55,497 bases of DNA from Klebsormidium nitens (lineage: Eukaryota > Streptophyta > Klebsormidiophyceae > Klebsormidiales > Klebsormidiaceae). The stretch lies in NCBI GenBank assembly GCA_000708835.1, contig DF237443.1:15699-71195 (forward strand). Reading direction: 5' to 3'. Both the position numbers and the translations under genes were made by a program. The notes under the pieces were generated by a model that had not been told where the DNA came from, made no database searches, and worked only from the letters and a program-made list of their open reading frames with translations. The stretch's first letter is position 1. Each line of letters starts with the position of its first letter. This document shows, piece after piece, positions 11,322 through 24,521 of the stretch.

Positions 11322-14273
11322 ATGAAAGGTGGCAGGAACTTGGGCGTGCTTCTGCGTGCCGGCTTGGCCGTGTTCCTGACGGTGTGCTCTCTCTGGTGGT
11401 GCGCGTGCAGGAAGCATGCCCAGTCCTTCAGCGAGGCGGACCTCGACGTGGACCTCACCGGCCAGTACGCCATCATCTCGGGTGAGCCCGGCAGCCGCCT
11501 CCTGTGTGCCGTTACGGCCGCTGGCCGTTGTATCTGCCATCTCTGGCCTGCTGGAGGCCTGGCTCCTGTGGACGGGGACTGCAGCCGCCTCTCCTTTCAC
11601 AGCCCCCGGCGTGTCTGCAAGCATCTGCACCCTGACCAGCGTGCGACGTCTTCCCAGGGGGGAGCGCTGGCATTGGGCGCGCGCTGGCAGAGGGCTTAGC
11701 CACACGGTGAGGGGCGGCAGGGCAGCCCTCGCAGTCCCTTGCGCCGTGCCGCAGCAGCCTGGGTAGCACCCCTGCCCTTGCAGGACAAGACTCTTCTGGC
11801 CCAGACGAATTCCACGGGGTTGCTTGCGCTGAGGCTGCTTGGTGCACTAGTCTGCACCGGGGTTCTGTCTGGCCCCCTGCTTCTCCTGGTGACCATCACT
11901 ANNNNNNNNNNNNNNNNNNNNNNNNNNNNNNNNNNNNNNNNNNNNNNNNNNNNNNNNNNNNNNNNNNNNNNNNNNNNNNNNNNNNNNNNNNNNNNNNNNN
12001 NNNNNNNNNNNNNNNNNNNNNNNNNNNNNNNNNNNNNNNNNNNNNNNNNNNNNNNNNNNNNNNNNNNNNNNNNNNNNNNNNNNNNNNNNNNNNNNNNNNN
12101 NNNNNNNNNNNNNNNNNNNNNNNNNNNNNNNNNNNNNNNNNNNNNNNNNNNNNNNNNNNNNNNNNNNNNNNNNNNNNNNNNNNNNNNNNNNNNNNNNNNN
12201 NNNNNNNNNNNNNNNNNNNNNNNNNNNNNNNNNNNNNNNNNNNNNNNNNNNNNNNNNNNNNNNNNNNNNNNNNNNNNNNNNNNNNNNNNNNNNNNNNNNN
12301 NNNNNNNNNNNNNNNNNNNNNNNNNNNNNNNNNNNNNNNNNNNNNNNNNNNNNNNNNNNNNNNNNNNNNNNNNNNNNNNNNNNNNNNNNNNNNNNNNNNN
12401 NNNNNNNNNNNNNNNNNNNNNNNNNNNNNNNNNNNNNNNNNNNNNNNNNNNNNNNNNNNNNNNNNNNNNNNNNNNNNNNNNNNNNNNNNNNGCAAGATCT
12501 TGCAGGGGGGCTTCAGTGTGCATCCTGTGCCGGAGCCAGGCCAAAGGAGAGGCGGCGGTGCGCGAAATCGCCGCCAGTACCGGCAACCAGCGGCTGTCCT
12601 GCGAGGTGCCGCCCCGTCCGCCCTTTTCTCCACACAGGCAAAATGCCCCTGCCTGACCCCCCCTCAATTCTGAACTCTTGTGCCCTTGTTTGCAGAAGCG
12701 GTGCACTTGGCCATGGAGCTTGCGGCCCCCCCTGCTTGTACAGCTTGGCCGCCCAGGTGCCGAGGGGCCTCTTGAGCGCGCCACCACTGGCAGCGCGTCC
12801 TCTGCGTTGGCCCACCCGTGCTGCCCCTTGTGTGGCAGGCATGTGACGTGTCCAGCCTGGCTGCCGTGCGCGCGTTTGCTGCGGCGTACGTTGCGCGGGG
12901 CGTGCCGCTGCACCTGCTCGTGCACAACGCGGGGGTGATGCTCCACGAGCGGCAGGTCACGCCCGAGGGCGTGGAGGCCAACTTCGCGACCAACACGCTG
13001 GGGCCGTACGCCCTGACGGAGCTGCTGCTGCCGCTGCTGGTACAGAGTGCGCCAGCTAAGGTGGGCCGCCCCGCCCCGCCTGGGGACCCACTCGTGCCGC
13101 AGCTACAGCGCAGCCATGGCCAGCGTGAGGGTGACCGGGGGAAGAGGCACGGGCATGCCCTCCCAGGCAGAGGCAGGGATGCGGACAGCTGCTTGACAGG
13201 GTATGCGCCACAAAGTGTCTCGTATCATCCACGTGTGTTGCCTAGAGGCTCCTCCAACGGGCCTTTGCCAATGCGACAGGCACGTGTCCACTCTCTCTGC
13301 CGCCGAGGCCGTCCGTCCAATGACCCCGTCGTTGTGCGGTGGCCATGCATGCAGGTGGTGATGGTTTCTACGGGGGGCGTGCTGAGTGAGCCACTGGAGG
13401 TGGACGACGTCGAGTGGGCGCGCAGCGGCCGCTTCAACGGCACGCGCCAGTACGCGCGCAACAAGCGGCAGCAGCTCGCGCTCGTGGAGCACTGGATGGA
13501 GGTGAGCGCGGGCAGAGCGGGAGTACCTGCGACTCTTCCGTGGCTCGCACTGAGGGAAGGCTTCTCTGCTTGTACGGATCTTTTGTCGCTATCACTGCGC
13601 CATGCAGCCGGAGAGTCCTTTCGGGCGGACTTGCATCCTCGGTGTGCTGCTGCGTGTGCAGGTGGCCCGCACCCCGGGCGTGGCCTTCTTGAGCATGCAC
13701 CCCGGGTGGGTGGACACCGCCACGCTGCGCCACGCCATGCCCGCCTTCTACACCAGGTGCGCACCGCGTGGGATCGGAGGCGCGTTGCTGCGATCGGCGT
13801 TTGGTGGTAAACCAATGTCTTTCTTGCTGCCAGCCTGCCAAGGCACACTGCCAGGTTGCAGCAGCGTGAATGATTGTATTAAGAGGTTTGCCCGCCCGTC
13901 GGGCGGCCCCTGATTGTTCAGCCCCGTGAAGCAGGCTGCGTACTACTTGTCATTAGGGGCCTGCTTGCGAACCCAGCGGATATGTCAGGGACGCTGTGGC
14001 TGAGGTGGATTATTTGCTGCCGTTGGCAGGTTCCGCAGCCGACTGCGAACAGCGGAGCAAGGTGCGGACACGATCTTGTGGCTGGCGTGCGTTGCCAAGG
14101 CGATGCTGGTGTCGGGGGAGTTTTACTTCGACCGCAACATTGCGGCCAAGCACTTAACCGGAGCTGGCACCCAGTATACACCAAAGCAGAGAGAGAAGCT
14201 GTTCGAGAAAGTCACGAGCATTTACGAGCGGACCTTGACAGGCCTGACTGCGAAAGTTGCCGAAGCTACGTGA
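11322..14273 (+). CDS. DHRS12: Short-chain dehydrogenase/reductase, DHRS12-like
   Basis: Visible exons: 11322-11481, 12506-12605, 12839-13060, 13355-13501, 13662-13756 and 14030-14273 (TGA). At least one exon must lie in the gap at 11902-12491, so the glycine-rich nucleotide-binding loop (TGxxxGxG) is not visible. A hydrophobic N-terminal helix suggests membrane attachment. Matches to DHRS12 include ASVCILCRSQAKG, the HNAG form of the NNAG motif, EANFATNTLGPYALTELLL, VMVSTGGVL with the catalytic Ser, the Y-A-R-N-K catalytic pair, SMHPGWVDT and FRSRLRTAEQGADTILWLA. The spacing and the RTAEQGAD segment separate it from generic retinol dehydrogenases. Substrate is unknown; NAD(P)-dependent oxidoreductase activity is inferred from the family. 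Its 3' end converges on the histidine kinase. Confidence 0.88.
11902..12491. other. Assembly gap of 590 Ns inside the SDR gene
   Basis: A run of N of estimated or arbitrary length. It hides the exon carrying the cofactor-binding loop of the DHRS12-like protein. Confidence 0.99.
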
Positions 14274-15607
14274 GAATCTAAAAGGGCCGTTCGTGTATGG
14301 TTATAGTCTGGTGGCTTGTTGATGCAACTTGCCCTGGATTACGTGCGTGCCACAAACATCCAGGTGCTGCATGTTTTTTGCCAGTATGTGGTATACGAAA
14401 TCCTATTTAAAAACTTATGCAAGTTGTATACGCAGCCTCTTCGTTCTATACCTTCGGCTAATCAAGCACTGACCGTGATCGTGCACACGAGCCAATATTT
14501 TGCAAGACATACTGATGGGCACGGTTCTATACGGCTTAAAATGCTGATTATGCCGACATGCCGGTATGATGGACAGCATGTGTGATCGCATACGATTAAC
14601 CGTCAGAGGGCATGTCTGCGTGCTCAGTGATAATCATGGTTGGCTAAGGGATCGACGGCGTTCAATATCCAAATGCTTAACGAAGCCTATATTGCACTTT
14701 AAACTGTTGGTATGGTGTATAGCGATGTCTAACTATTATTTAGCCGACCGTCAACATGCATAATCATGTTAGGCCGATTAATCATCATCAAGGCGGCGCC
14801 ATATGCATAAGGCCCATGTGTCTCTCGCGAGCAAAGCCTAGCGGCGCAGACCGCGGACATGGTTGAGTTGAGTACACGATGACCACGCTTCTACATATCC
14901 AGTTTAATCCAATTCATCTTTACATCCTAGCATGTGGACGTAGCGACCATCATGCACAGCTGCTGGTTCTCAGGTCGCCTACTTGCTTCCGAAGCGGCTG
15001 TAACATTTAGAAAGACAGTACAGCGGTCCATCTGACAATTGGTGATCATGGATCCCCAATCAATTCATTCGGTTCTGAAAAGTTGGTCCAACACCAGCCC
15101 GTAGAATCGAGCAAATGCATTGCAAACTGATGATGGTTGATACATGAATACTACAGTAACAGGTCTTGACGCCACCTCCTGGCCTGGCTAGGTGACTCTG
15201 ACCTCAACTCCTAATGTCTCTATGCATGTATGTGTCCGTCACCCGCTTTCAGATCCTTTTGACTTACGCAAGCATCGTTATTGTTAGGCAAGCCAGGCGA
15301 TCATTGCTAGCATCGACAAAAGGTTGGCTTGCAACTACTTTCGGTCAAAGATAGAAAGCCGCACGTGCCTACGTATGATGGCAGTCAAGATCATCTTACC
15401 CTAGTGATCACGATCGAGTCCTTTCAAGCGTGTAGTTTTTCAACTGTCCCTTTGCTAGTTCGCGTGATCGTTCTACAACTCGGAATGTTGCGTGCAGGGC
15501 TTCAGAACGTCCTTCCTTTGCATGCGGAAATTGCTGCGTATTACTGATTGCGGATGCAACCTACTCCTCAAACGGAGTAGCGGACGCCAGTCCATGGCTT
15601 TCAGTAT
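14274..15607. other. Convergent 3' intergenic region, no gene seen
   Basis: About 1.3 kb of AT-richer sequence between the 3' ends of the SDR gene (plus) and the histidine kinase (minus). Short frames only; nothing recognisable. Confidence 0.5.
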
Positions 15608-18600
15608 CTAGCTGGTGTGCCAGTGCTGCAACACCTGGCCCAACTTCTGCTTGTCCAACGGCTTTGCTGCACACGAAAGAATGATAACAGCGTGAACCGG
15701 TGCCATGCCAGGCTACTTTCTGTCCTGGAGCAGACCTTGGGGCGTTGGCGTCGATCGGGTTATATCGAGCCTCGCTCTTTCACGCACCACGTTGGGACAC
15801 GTGCTTGGAACAAGTTAAAATAAAGAATATTACATGACCTGGGAAACGAAGCATCTTTAGCAGGCAAAGCCTCGGCTCAGCCGTTGCAAAGTACTCGACA
15901 ACGAAGCTGGATCTCGATACGGACAAGGAGCCGATGAAACTTCAACTCGGGTGCGCAACAAGTTGTTGGTAACCTGCTGCTGTCCAGCTATTTGAGGACG
16001 ACAAGTGCTGCAGAAGATCTTCGGGTCCGCCCAAAGAAAATCCATGTTCCACATCGCAGCAAGGTGCTGTAGCACACAACTATGACCATTGCCAGAGACA
16101 ACAATCGAGGACGGAGAAACTGCAGCAAGCCTGCTGTGATCGGCGATGCAGGGGGCCCGACATGGGCGGGGGTGGGCGCTTACCCAGGTAGTCGTCCATG
16201 CCGGCGGCCATGCACTTCTCGCGCGTGCCCTTCATAACGTCTGCACGCACCAGGGACGAGCGACAGAGTCAGTTCGAGGCCACACGCCGACTATGGCTGC
16301 CCGGCTCAGCTGGGGGCCGCGCGCACCGGGGAGCTTGAGATGATGCCCGCTGCTTTGTCTCCCTTCCATGACCACCGAGCAAGCCAAGCCGGAAGAACCT
16401 ACACGGCCCCGTGGGTGGGAAGCTGCTCACCGGCTGTGAGGGCGATGATGGGCATCCGCGGCAGCTCCAGCGGGGCGAGACCGAGGCCCGAGGCACCGCC
16501 TGCCGCTGCAGTGGCGACCTTGTTGGCCAGCCGCGTCTTCCATTGCAGCAGCACCCCGCGTGGGCCCCCCGGCGCGCTCCTGCCGCTGGTTTCACAGGTG
16601 GAGGCCTCGGGCGCGGCGAGCTCCGCCAGGCAGCGGGCCTCCACCTCGCGGATGCGCGACGTGGCAGTGTACCTGCAGCAGCGAGGAGACAGCCGCTCAC
16701 ACGCACGGCAGGAGAAAGTCGGGCCAAGTACTGGGACTGGCACGGCCGCCTGGAGCGCATCCGGCCGAGCGAAAGAACATCGGTCCATGCAAGCGTTTGG
16801 CCGTGCAGAGGGTTCAAGACTTCGGGCCGGTTTGCAGTATGGACCTTTGAGCCAGCTGCAACCATCGTGGGCACCATGGTGCGCCTTGGGCCGCTTGAGC
16901 CCCATGCGCGCGCTCACCCGTCCATGCCGGGCATCTGCACGTCCATCAGGATGGCGTCGAAGGGCGGCCCCTCCCCCGCGAGGTGCCGCTGGAACGCGTC
17001 GATGGCGGCCTGCCCGCTATCGGCGCACACGGCGGTGGCGCGCATGCTCTCGAGCATGCGGGAGGCCACCTTGCGGTTGATGGGGCTGTCGTCCACCACC
17101 AGCACGGCCAGCCCCTCCAGCGCGCGCCCCGGCATGCCCGCGTCCAGTGGCGTGCGCGGCGACGCCCCCTCCGCGCTGCTCGCAGGGGCCCCGCGCAGGC
17201 TGGGCTGCGGGGTGGGGTCCCCCGGGGGTGTCACAGGGCCCGGCTCTGCCGCGTCCGCCCCCTGCACGATCCTGAGCAGCGCCAGCCGGAGGGCCTGCTC
17301 CCGCAGCGGCCCTTCCATGACGGCCGCCCACCCCAGGCGCTCCGCTGCGGCGCCGTCCGCGGGCTGCCCCACCACGGCCACCAGTGCGGGCTCCCGCCCC
17401 CTTCCTAGGCCCCGCAACTGGGTGGTCAACACAGGGAGCACATCCAGATCGGGGCCCTCCAGGTGCGCCACCACCACGCTGGGGGGGCCCGGCGGCTCCT
17501 CCGTGTGCTGCAGCCCCGCAAGGGGACCGTCCAAGGTACGCGGAGCGAGCTTCAACAACTCGCCCGACAATCCCCTCCGCACACTGCCCAGGCTGGGACT
17601 GCCGTCGCTGAAGCTGCTACCGGAGCCGCCTGACGTGGAAGCCTCGGAGGAGGATGAGCCGCTGAGAGAGAGGGAGGCGGGGTGGCTGGTGCGTGGGGAA
17701 ACTCGGAGCTGGCGCAGGTAGCTGGCTGCGACCTCAGCACGTACCGGATTGCGGTCGACGACCAGGGCGCGCAGGCCGGCAAATGCTGCCAACAGAGGAG
17801 CAGAGCGGGGTGAAGTGCGGCAGGGGGTGCAGGGCCAGACAGCGACGGCATGAGGGGAAGAAGCGAGAGGCACCGAAGCAGTTGAGCCAGGCGGGTCAGT
17901 CGGCAGGAGACATGCAAACAGCAGGGCGCTAAAGACTTGTCGTGCAGCGGCAGCGAGGCTAGGCCACAACTCACGCGACGGCTTGTCAGGGATTGGCAGC
18001 GGCTCTGCGACGGGGCTGCCCGCTTTGGGCGACGTTGGGGGGTCGAGGCGGACGTGGAACTGGAAGAGGCTGCCCCGCTCCACCTGGCTGGCCACTGCCA
18101 TGCCACCGTGCATCAACTTGGCCAACCGGTGCGAGATGTTCAGCCCGATGCCCGTCCCGCCGAAGTTCCTGCACGCACCACAACACCGGCATGTCACCCG
18201 CCAGCATTATTGTGCGGCTCGACACCAGTCGGTTCGTGCACCCGCCGTGCAAGATGAATGTTGGAAAGAACGGGCAAGAAGTGCTGTAAGGGCGGTTGTG
18301 AGCTGATAAGCAGCTTGTGACGCCCGAATCACACTTGCATCCAGCCAGAGACGGCCAGGATTCCGGGTGCAGTATGCGTGCAGGACGAGGGGCCTGGCGC
18401 GGTGGTCACCTGCTGGTGCTGCTGTCCACCTGGCAGAAGGGGCGGAAGAGGCGGTCCCGGGCGTCCGCCGGCATGCCGATGCCCGTGTCCTGCAACAAAG
18501 GGATGTCAACAACTTGTGTGCAAGGTCAGGGCGGCACAAGGCCAGCCCGTCCAGAAAGAAGCAACGATACATTAGCTTCCGTCAGTCAACGATTGGGTAC

Positions 18601-21600
18601 GTCTTCATCCACGTCGGCCGCGATGAAGCAAGGCTGGACGAACTTCTCTTCAAAGTACAGGTAGGCCCCGAGTAGGGAACATTGCAACACATCGATGTTG
18701 TAGGCCCCAGCCACCGGGCGACCTCTACTCAGGAAGGTGACTGGTCAGGATACAGCGGGAGGCGTGCTCACCTCCACTGTGAACGCGATGTGCATCTCCC
18801 CGGTCTCGGCTGCGAGGTCTCGTGCGCGCCAGCCGGCGTGCTGGAAGCGGGCCACCTGGTGCACGGAGCAGGCGGGGCTGGCGGGGGCCAGGCTCAGGTG
18901 CACCGTGCCCGCCACCTCCAGCTGCTCCAGCGCAGCGTCCTGCCGCACCGTAGCAGAGCACATTCAGGGGGCGGAGCAAGCACCGGGGAAGATTACTCAA
19001 TAGAGGCGGGGCCAGCGGGAAAGAGTGCTGGAAAAGCGGCAATCCATGGAGGCGGCAGCTCCAAGGGAAATGCAGCCCGACCGGGATCTTCTTGCAGGAA
19101 AGTGGACACCAAAAGTGCGGCAGAGCAGGTACATCCCAGCAGCGTCCACCGAGCCTCGCCTTCCCAGTCGCGCTGGCCCAGATCACCACAGCCTCTTCTG
19201 GTGGCCCCCATCCGGTGCTCTCACCTCGAGCCAGACGACCTCGGTGGGCGCCACCTTGACGAAGCCGTCCTCCATGGCCGGGCGCCGTGCCACCTCCTCC
19301 GGCTCCACATGCAGCGGCCCTCCGTTGGGCGCCAGCCGTCGGCGCCGCTTGAGCACCCGTAGGAGGCCGGCAGGGGGGGCCCCCTGCTCGCGGGCGCTGC
19401 GCGGGGGGCTCTCGCGGCCGTCCATGTCGATGGCAACTTGGCCGGAGGGCTTGCCGGTCAGGGGCCGCGGATTGCGGATCTGGACCGTGATCATGACGTG
19501 GCCGCTCTTGGTGAACTGCAAACAAGAGCCTCTTGTCAGTCGCCAAACCAGTAGGGAACAAAGAAGGGACTCGTACCAATGAAAGTACCCTTGATAGATT
19601 TGAAGGGGCAAGGGACCCCGTTATTCCCCATCGTCGTACCTACGAGGTGAACTTTGACTAGTGGGACGTACGATGTGAATCTCATCTGAAACCATTCGCA
19701 ATCTCAACGTTCCTGCACAACAGGGTACCAGCACATCCGACAGCAGGATGCTGCGGGGGGCGCAGGCAGGCATGGGCGGGGGTGCACCTTGAGCGCGTTG
19801 CTGACGAGGTTGATCAGGATCTGGCGCACGCGCACGGGGTCACCGACGAGCGTGGCGGGCACGGCGTCCTGCACGAGCGCCGCCAGCTGGAGGCCCTTGT
19901 CGCGCGCCTTGTCCACGAACAGGTTCACCACCGTCTCCACCAGCGGGCGCACCGCAAACGCAATGTGCTCGATCTCCATGTGGCCCGCCTCGATCTTGCT
20001 CAGGTCTGCACAGCACAGCGGCAGCACACACGAGTCAGGAAAAGGAGCCGGACGGAAGCAAGCGGCATGACTACTCCAGTAGGATGTAACTAGGGGAGAG
20101 AGTAAGCAGGCAAGCTGCACAAGAGCAGACCGAGCAAACGTGTGGCAAATTTGGCGACCAGCAGTTAAGCATAAAACTAGGCGCGCAGAGCGATGCCGAG
20201 CACGCTGTGGTATAAGGAGACGTGCAGGGTTGAGGCTGACCCAGGACGTCGTTAATGAGGGCGACCAGCGCGTCCCCGCTGGTTCTGGCGGTGCGCACGT
20301 ACTCCTTCTGCTGCATGTCCTGCACGATGCGCACCACACGGAATTGCTCAGCGACAACACGACCAGCACGGCCAGGCTGGACCGAGGGGGCCACCAACAA
20401 GGGGGCCGGCAGACGTGTGTGAAGTGCAGACTGGGGAAATGGCGGGCAGACGACTACTGAACGACCTTCTACTTCGCGGTGCCTGGCCGGCCCTAAGTCG
20501 TGCCGGCCGGACGCAGGGCTGTGGTGGCGTGGTGTGCGCACCAGGTCAGTCTCGGCCATGAGGCCAATCATGCCGAGGATGCCGTTCATGGGCGTGCGGA
20601 TCTCGTGCGACACCGTCGCGATGAAGCTCGACTTGGCCGCATCCGCCGCCTCCGCTGCCTCCTTGGCGGCCGCCATGTTCACGTTCAGCTCCGCCAGCTG
20701 CACGAAGCACGCCGGGGCAGGGTCAGGCAGGCCGCCCAGAGAGCGGCAGAGACGAGGCGGGGCACGTTAAGGGCAGCCAGGCTGGACAGTGAGCAGACAA
20801 GGCAGGGAGCAAAACAAACCTTGTCCAAGGGCATCAACTCGTCCTTGGGATGTGGCGCTCCTATGCAGACTGTGGCGGGATACTAAAACTCGTAGCCAGA
20901 GCAAAAGAGTGGTAGATTTGCACAACTTCGTCGTGAGCTGGGACCTCAAAAGGTGGCGAAAAATACGGAATCGATTGGACTGGATCGGGAAGCATCAGAG
21001 GTAGCCTGGGCCTGCACGTCCTTGCCCCATCCACAGCCATGATCAAACCCGGTTTGTGAGGCTGTCCCCGTCTGGTGGCGGGGTGGGCGGGTGCGGCTCA
21101 CCTGGTCGCGCTCCTTCTTGAAGCCCTTCATGGCCAGCAGGAGCAGGCCCGCGATGACCACCAGCAAGATGGCCACCAGCGAGAACAGCAGCCAGCTCCA
21201 GCCTGCGACCAGCCACCCACGCCACGTCACTAAGAGGGAGCATTCCCGTCAACATGCCAGGACCTCGGAAGTACCGACACGAAACATTGTGCAGAGCTTA
21301 AAAGAGGTCTCAACATCATTGCCGCATAGCATATCCGCCTTGAGAGACGTTCACATACAGCAAATACTCGGACGCCCAGTGCGGTGTGGCTCAATGGCGG
21401 TCCCAGGCTCACCTGCTCTGAGGCCGTGGATGTAGGGCATGGCCGGCTTGCGGCAGCGGATCTGGAACTGGCGCTGCCCGAAGCTAAAGGGGATCTCCGC
21501 GTCGGAGCGCCAGTGGTCCGTGAGAATGGTGCTGTTGGGGGGGAGGGGGCTTACGTCGAAGCTCTGAGAGACAGACAGCGTAAGGTCATGAACTCGTCAA

Positions 21601-24521
21601 AAATGAAGCCAAGTAGACCACGGGTGACAGCAAGAAGAAGGGACTGCACTGGACAGAATGAGGATTCCGCAGCAACTTTAAAAACCACGTTCGAGAAATA
21701 TAAGGAAGAGCAAGTGGCAGAGCGTTGAAAGGGCCTTGCCCCAGAAGCGCAGGTGCACGACCAGGCAGACGGATGATGCGAGCTCCTTTTTGTGGGAAGA
21801 CAAGACCGACAATCTGGTCGGACTCGGTCACACACTCTGCAGTAGCGGGAACAAAGGCAGCCGTGGGAGCCCCTCAAGCTGACTGGGACTGCTCGCTGCT
21901 GCGACACCAAGAAACCCGGTGTCATGCTCACCGAGTCGCAGAGCACGCGCTGGGGGGGCCCCCTTGTAGCTGTGTACTTGACGAGCAGCGGGTCGACGGT
22001 GGCGTCGTAGAGGCGCAGGTCGAGGCTGTTGTCGGGGAACTGGGAGGCAGCGTCCTGGCAGATGTAGCTCACGTTGAAGTAGGCCATCAGGTAGCCGTAC
22101 AAGTTGGCCTGGCGGACCTGCCAGAAGGGGAAGAGATCACCACCAGTCAGTCGAGCCTGGGTGACATGGGGTGGGAAGGAGCAGACACCCTCTGGCTTGT
22201 CAGCTGGGACCGTGGCGTTTCAGGGACTAGGTGGGGCCCATACAAAACAGAGCTCAATGCGGCAGTCAGGGGAAGTGGGCCCCATACAAAACAGAGCTCA
22301 ATGCGGCAGTCAGGGGAAGGAGAAGCCATGATAGCAGTTCATACGCAATTGCTATCAGTCTTATCTGCCAACCACTTCAAGAACCAGTATTTCCAAAATC
22401 CGGGTTCAAATCGTCTCCACGCTTTTGTGGGCTCAATCTACATATGGTCAACCACATCTTTGCGACCACTACCAGAAACTAGAACGACTCTCCAACGTAA
22501 AGCTGCCAGTGAGTGTCGTTCACAAGTTGAACCCCGCCAAAACATCAAGCAAGGCAGTGCTGAAAAGCTAAGAGGCCTAGGAGAGCCGCAAAAGGCAACG
22601 CTCTAGGCCGTAGTTCACGAGCTCAGCGCTGAGAAAGTGCCCTACTAGAAGGTAACCAAATGTATGAGGCGCATCCGACCACAGCTACTACAAGACCGAC
22701 TTGTAACGGGATAGTACCTCAACAGAACCTTGTGTGAGACAATATCTAGGCTGTGAACTGGATTCAAGCTGCCTGCTCTTAAGAGTCCCGAATGCACTGG
22801 TGGTTTTGGTGTGCCAGCAATGGTGAAATCAGATGTATAACCTCTGCTCTCTTGAGCAGGCAACGTCCAGCACTTTGTGTGCCCTGCTTGCCGGCCAGCC
22901 TGCGCGCTCGCTGCGCCTGCTGTGTGTGTAGCATGGCACTGACCTGCAGTGAGGCGAGCTGGGCCTGCTCCTCGTCAAGGTCGGAGTAGACGGGGTAATA
23001 GAGCATGAAGCCCAGGGCGCCAAAGTAGTTGGAGCTGGCAGACGCCTGGGGCAGGCCGCTGTCGCGAGCGAGGAGAGCGTACGAAGCCAGCACGCCCGAA
23101 TACACGTCGTACCTACAACGACAGGCCAGCACGAGGCGGTGGTTCGCAAGGGAGCCAGCACAGGCAGCCAACATATCTTTGACAGGAAAAGCACCCGCAA
23201 TTGATATCAGAATTGGTTTGCAACTCAGCAAATTTGCCAAGTAGGTACCACTTGACTTGTGGACACGACCGGGCGCATGCTGACCTCCAGTGCCACTTCA
23301 GTACAACATGAGACATGCTCCCTGCTTGACCAGGCAGTGAAATACTGCCGTCAAGAGCTATTCTTCAAGGGTTGTAGAGGAGTCAATGCAATACTCAAGG
23401 CATGAGGCACTGAGGTGCATCTAGTCGCCTGATGCTGCAGGCCGCCCGGTGCAGGGTGCCCTTCCCATAGCAGGGCACAATTTCAAACATCGTTGACATT
23501 GTTCTGTCTGGAGAGGGCATAGCAGTGCATGGCTACCCGGTGAACTCGGGAAGGGGGGGGTGGCGCAGAGGGCCTGCTGGTACTCACCCATACCAGCCGG
23601 CATTGGTTAGGCTGGGATGTGGATCTGCAGCGGCAAAGAACTCCACTGGCGCATAATCTGCCTTCGGACCGGACACTTGCACGCTCCCGTTCGGTAAGGT
23701 CTCCATGATGGGGAAGCCATGTGCTGCTTCGAATGCAGCCCTGTCTGGGCCTAATACGTGCAACACCGCGTAAATGGTGGGGCTGCAGCAGAAAGAGCGG
23801 GTCAGCATCTGCCAGCCTGGCCGCGCTTTTGCAAGTCCCCATCCTGCTTGCTGTGATCCAGGTTGTCTCGGAGGTCAGCTTTGCACAAAAGGCAAGATGA
23901 GACCATCGTGTACCAGTTACTTGATTGAACATCTCACCTGTAACGGCGAGTCCAGGATGTAACATTTGCAAAGGACGTGAATTGAAGTCGCTCCGGTTTT
24001 ACAGTTTGCATGAAGCCCGCGAAGACCCCGGTCGAGAATTAGCTGCTGTTGAAGAGGCCTTCAATGACCTGCAGGAAAGTGAGGGCCACATTGAAGCTGC
24101 TCTTCTCAAGCCTCTTCTAGATTCACATGGATCGGTGCCGGAGCTGCTCCGGCAAACTCCTTTCCAATGACCAGACTCCAAGCCCAGAACTATCTCCCGC
24201 AGCAAAGCGGATGCCAATATCGGACGGCAGAGGGCGTCTCAAAGACATGAGGATCTTTCTAAGACGCTGAGACAGTGGCATTGTGACCATCCCTTGGTGG
24301 TGGAGGGCAAGCAAACCTTTGATAAGGATGTTACAAGGTGAAGCATCCCAGCAACAGTGCCAGCGACTTACCTGAGCCCTGCTCTCGCAATTGAGCTCAA
24401 ACTGTTTGTCCCAGTCATTTTGAGCTGTCAGGTAGAGAATACCACTGACCAGACCCGCAACAGCAACGGCCAGAAACAAAAGGCCGAAGACCGCACAGCA
24501 CTTTGTTCGGCAACCCATCAT
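15608..24521 (-). CDS. CHASE-domain hybrid histidine kinase, cytokinin-receptor-like, with in-frame stop
   Basis: Eighteen exons in agreeing phase: 24372-24521, 23938-24116, 23588-23782, 22944-23112, 21932-22117, 21413-21563, 21102-21202, 20542-20697, 20241-20319, 19788-20005, 19225-19515, 18772-18939, 18410-18489, 17975-18168, 16918-17785, 16431-16672, 16184-16240 and 15608-15666 (TAG), about 1180 codons. Order: membrane helix (about 11-34), CHASE domain (about 55-290), membrane helix ([20 protein letters not shown], about 346-366), H-box [12 protein letters not shown] (His about 408), N-box, DTGIGM, GGTGIGL, a receiver-like domain lacking the acidic pair ([15 protein letters not shown]), then a true receiver (VVDDS, LMDVQMP, final AKPL). 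Receiver-like plus receiver is the plant AHK/CRE1 layout. It should sense an extracytosolic ligand and phosphorelay to HPt proteins. Cytokinin binding is unproven: the region around the binding Thr differs from AHK. A TAA at 24039-24041 interrupts exon 2. Confidence 0.88.
22233..22320. repeat. Two-copy 44-bp tandem repeat in a kinase intron
   Basis: The unit containing CATACAAAACAGAGCTCAAT occurs at 22239 and again at 22283, nearly identical, inside the intron between the fourth and fifth exons of the histidine kinase gene. This looks like a recent slippage or unequal-crossing duplication. Confidence 0.85.

Noticed and set aside
15942-16066. Alternative last exon for the histidine kinase (ending in [21 protein letters not shown])
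   Set aside because: It fits phase, but lacks the receiver Lys-Pro. The exon at 15608-15666 also fits phase and supplies [16 protein letters not shown], the expected receiver ending.
22330-22430. tRNA-like T-loop (GGTTCAAATC)
   Set aside because: No matching acceptor or anticodon stems around it.
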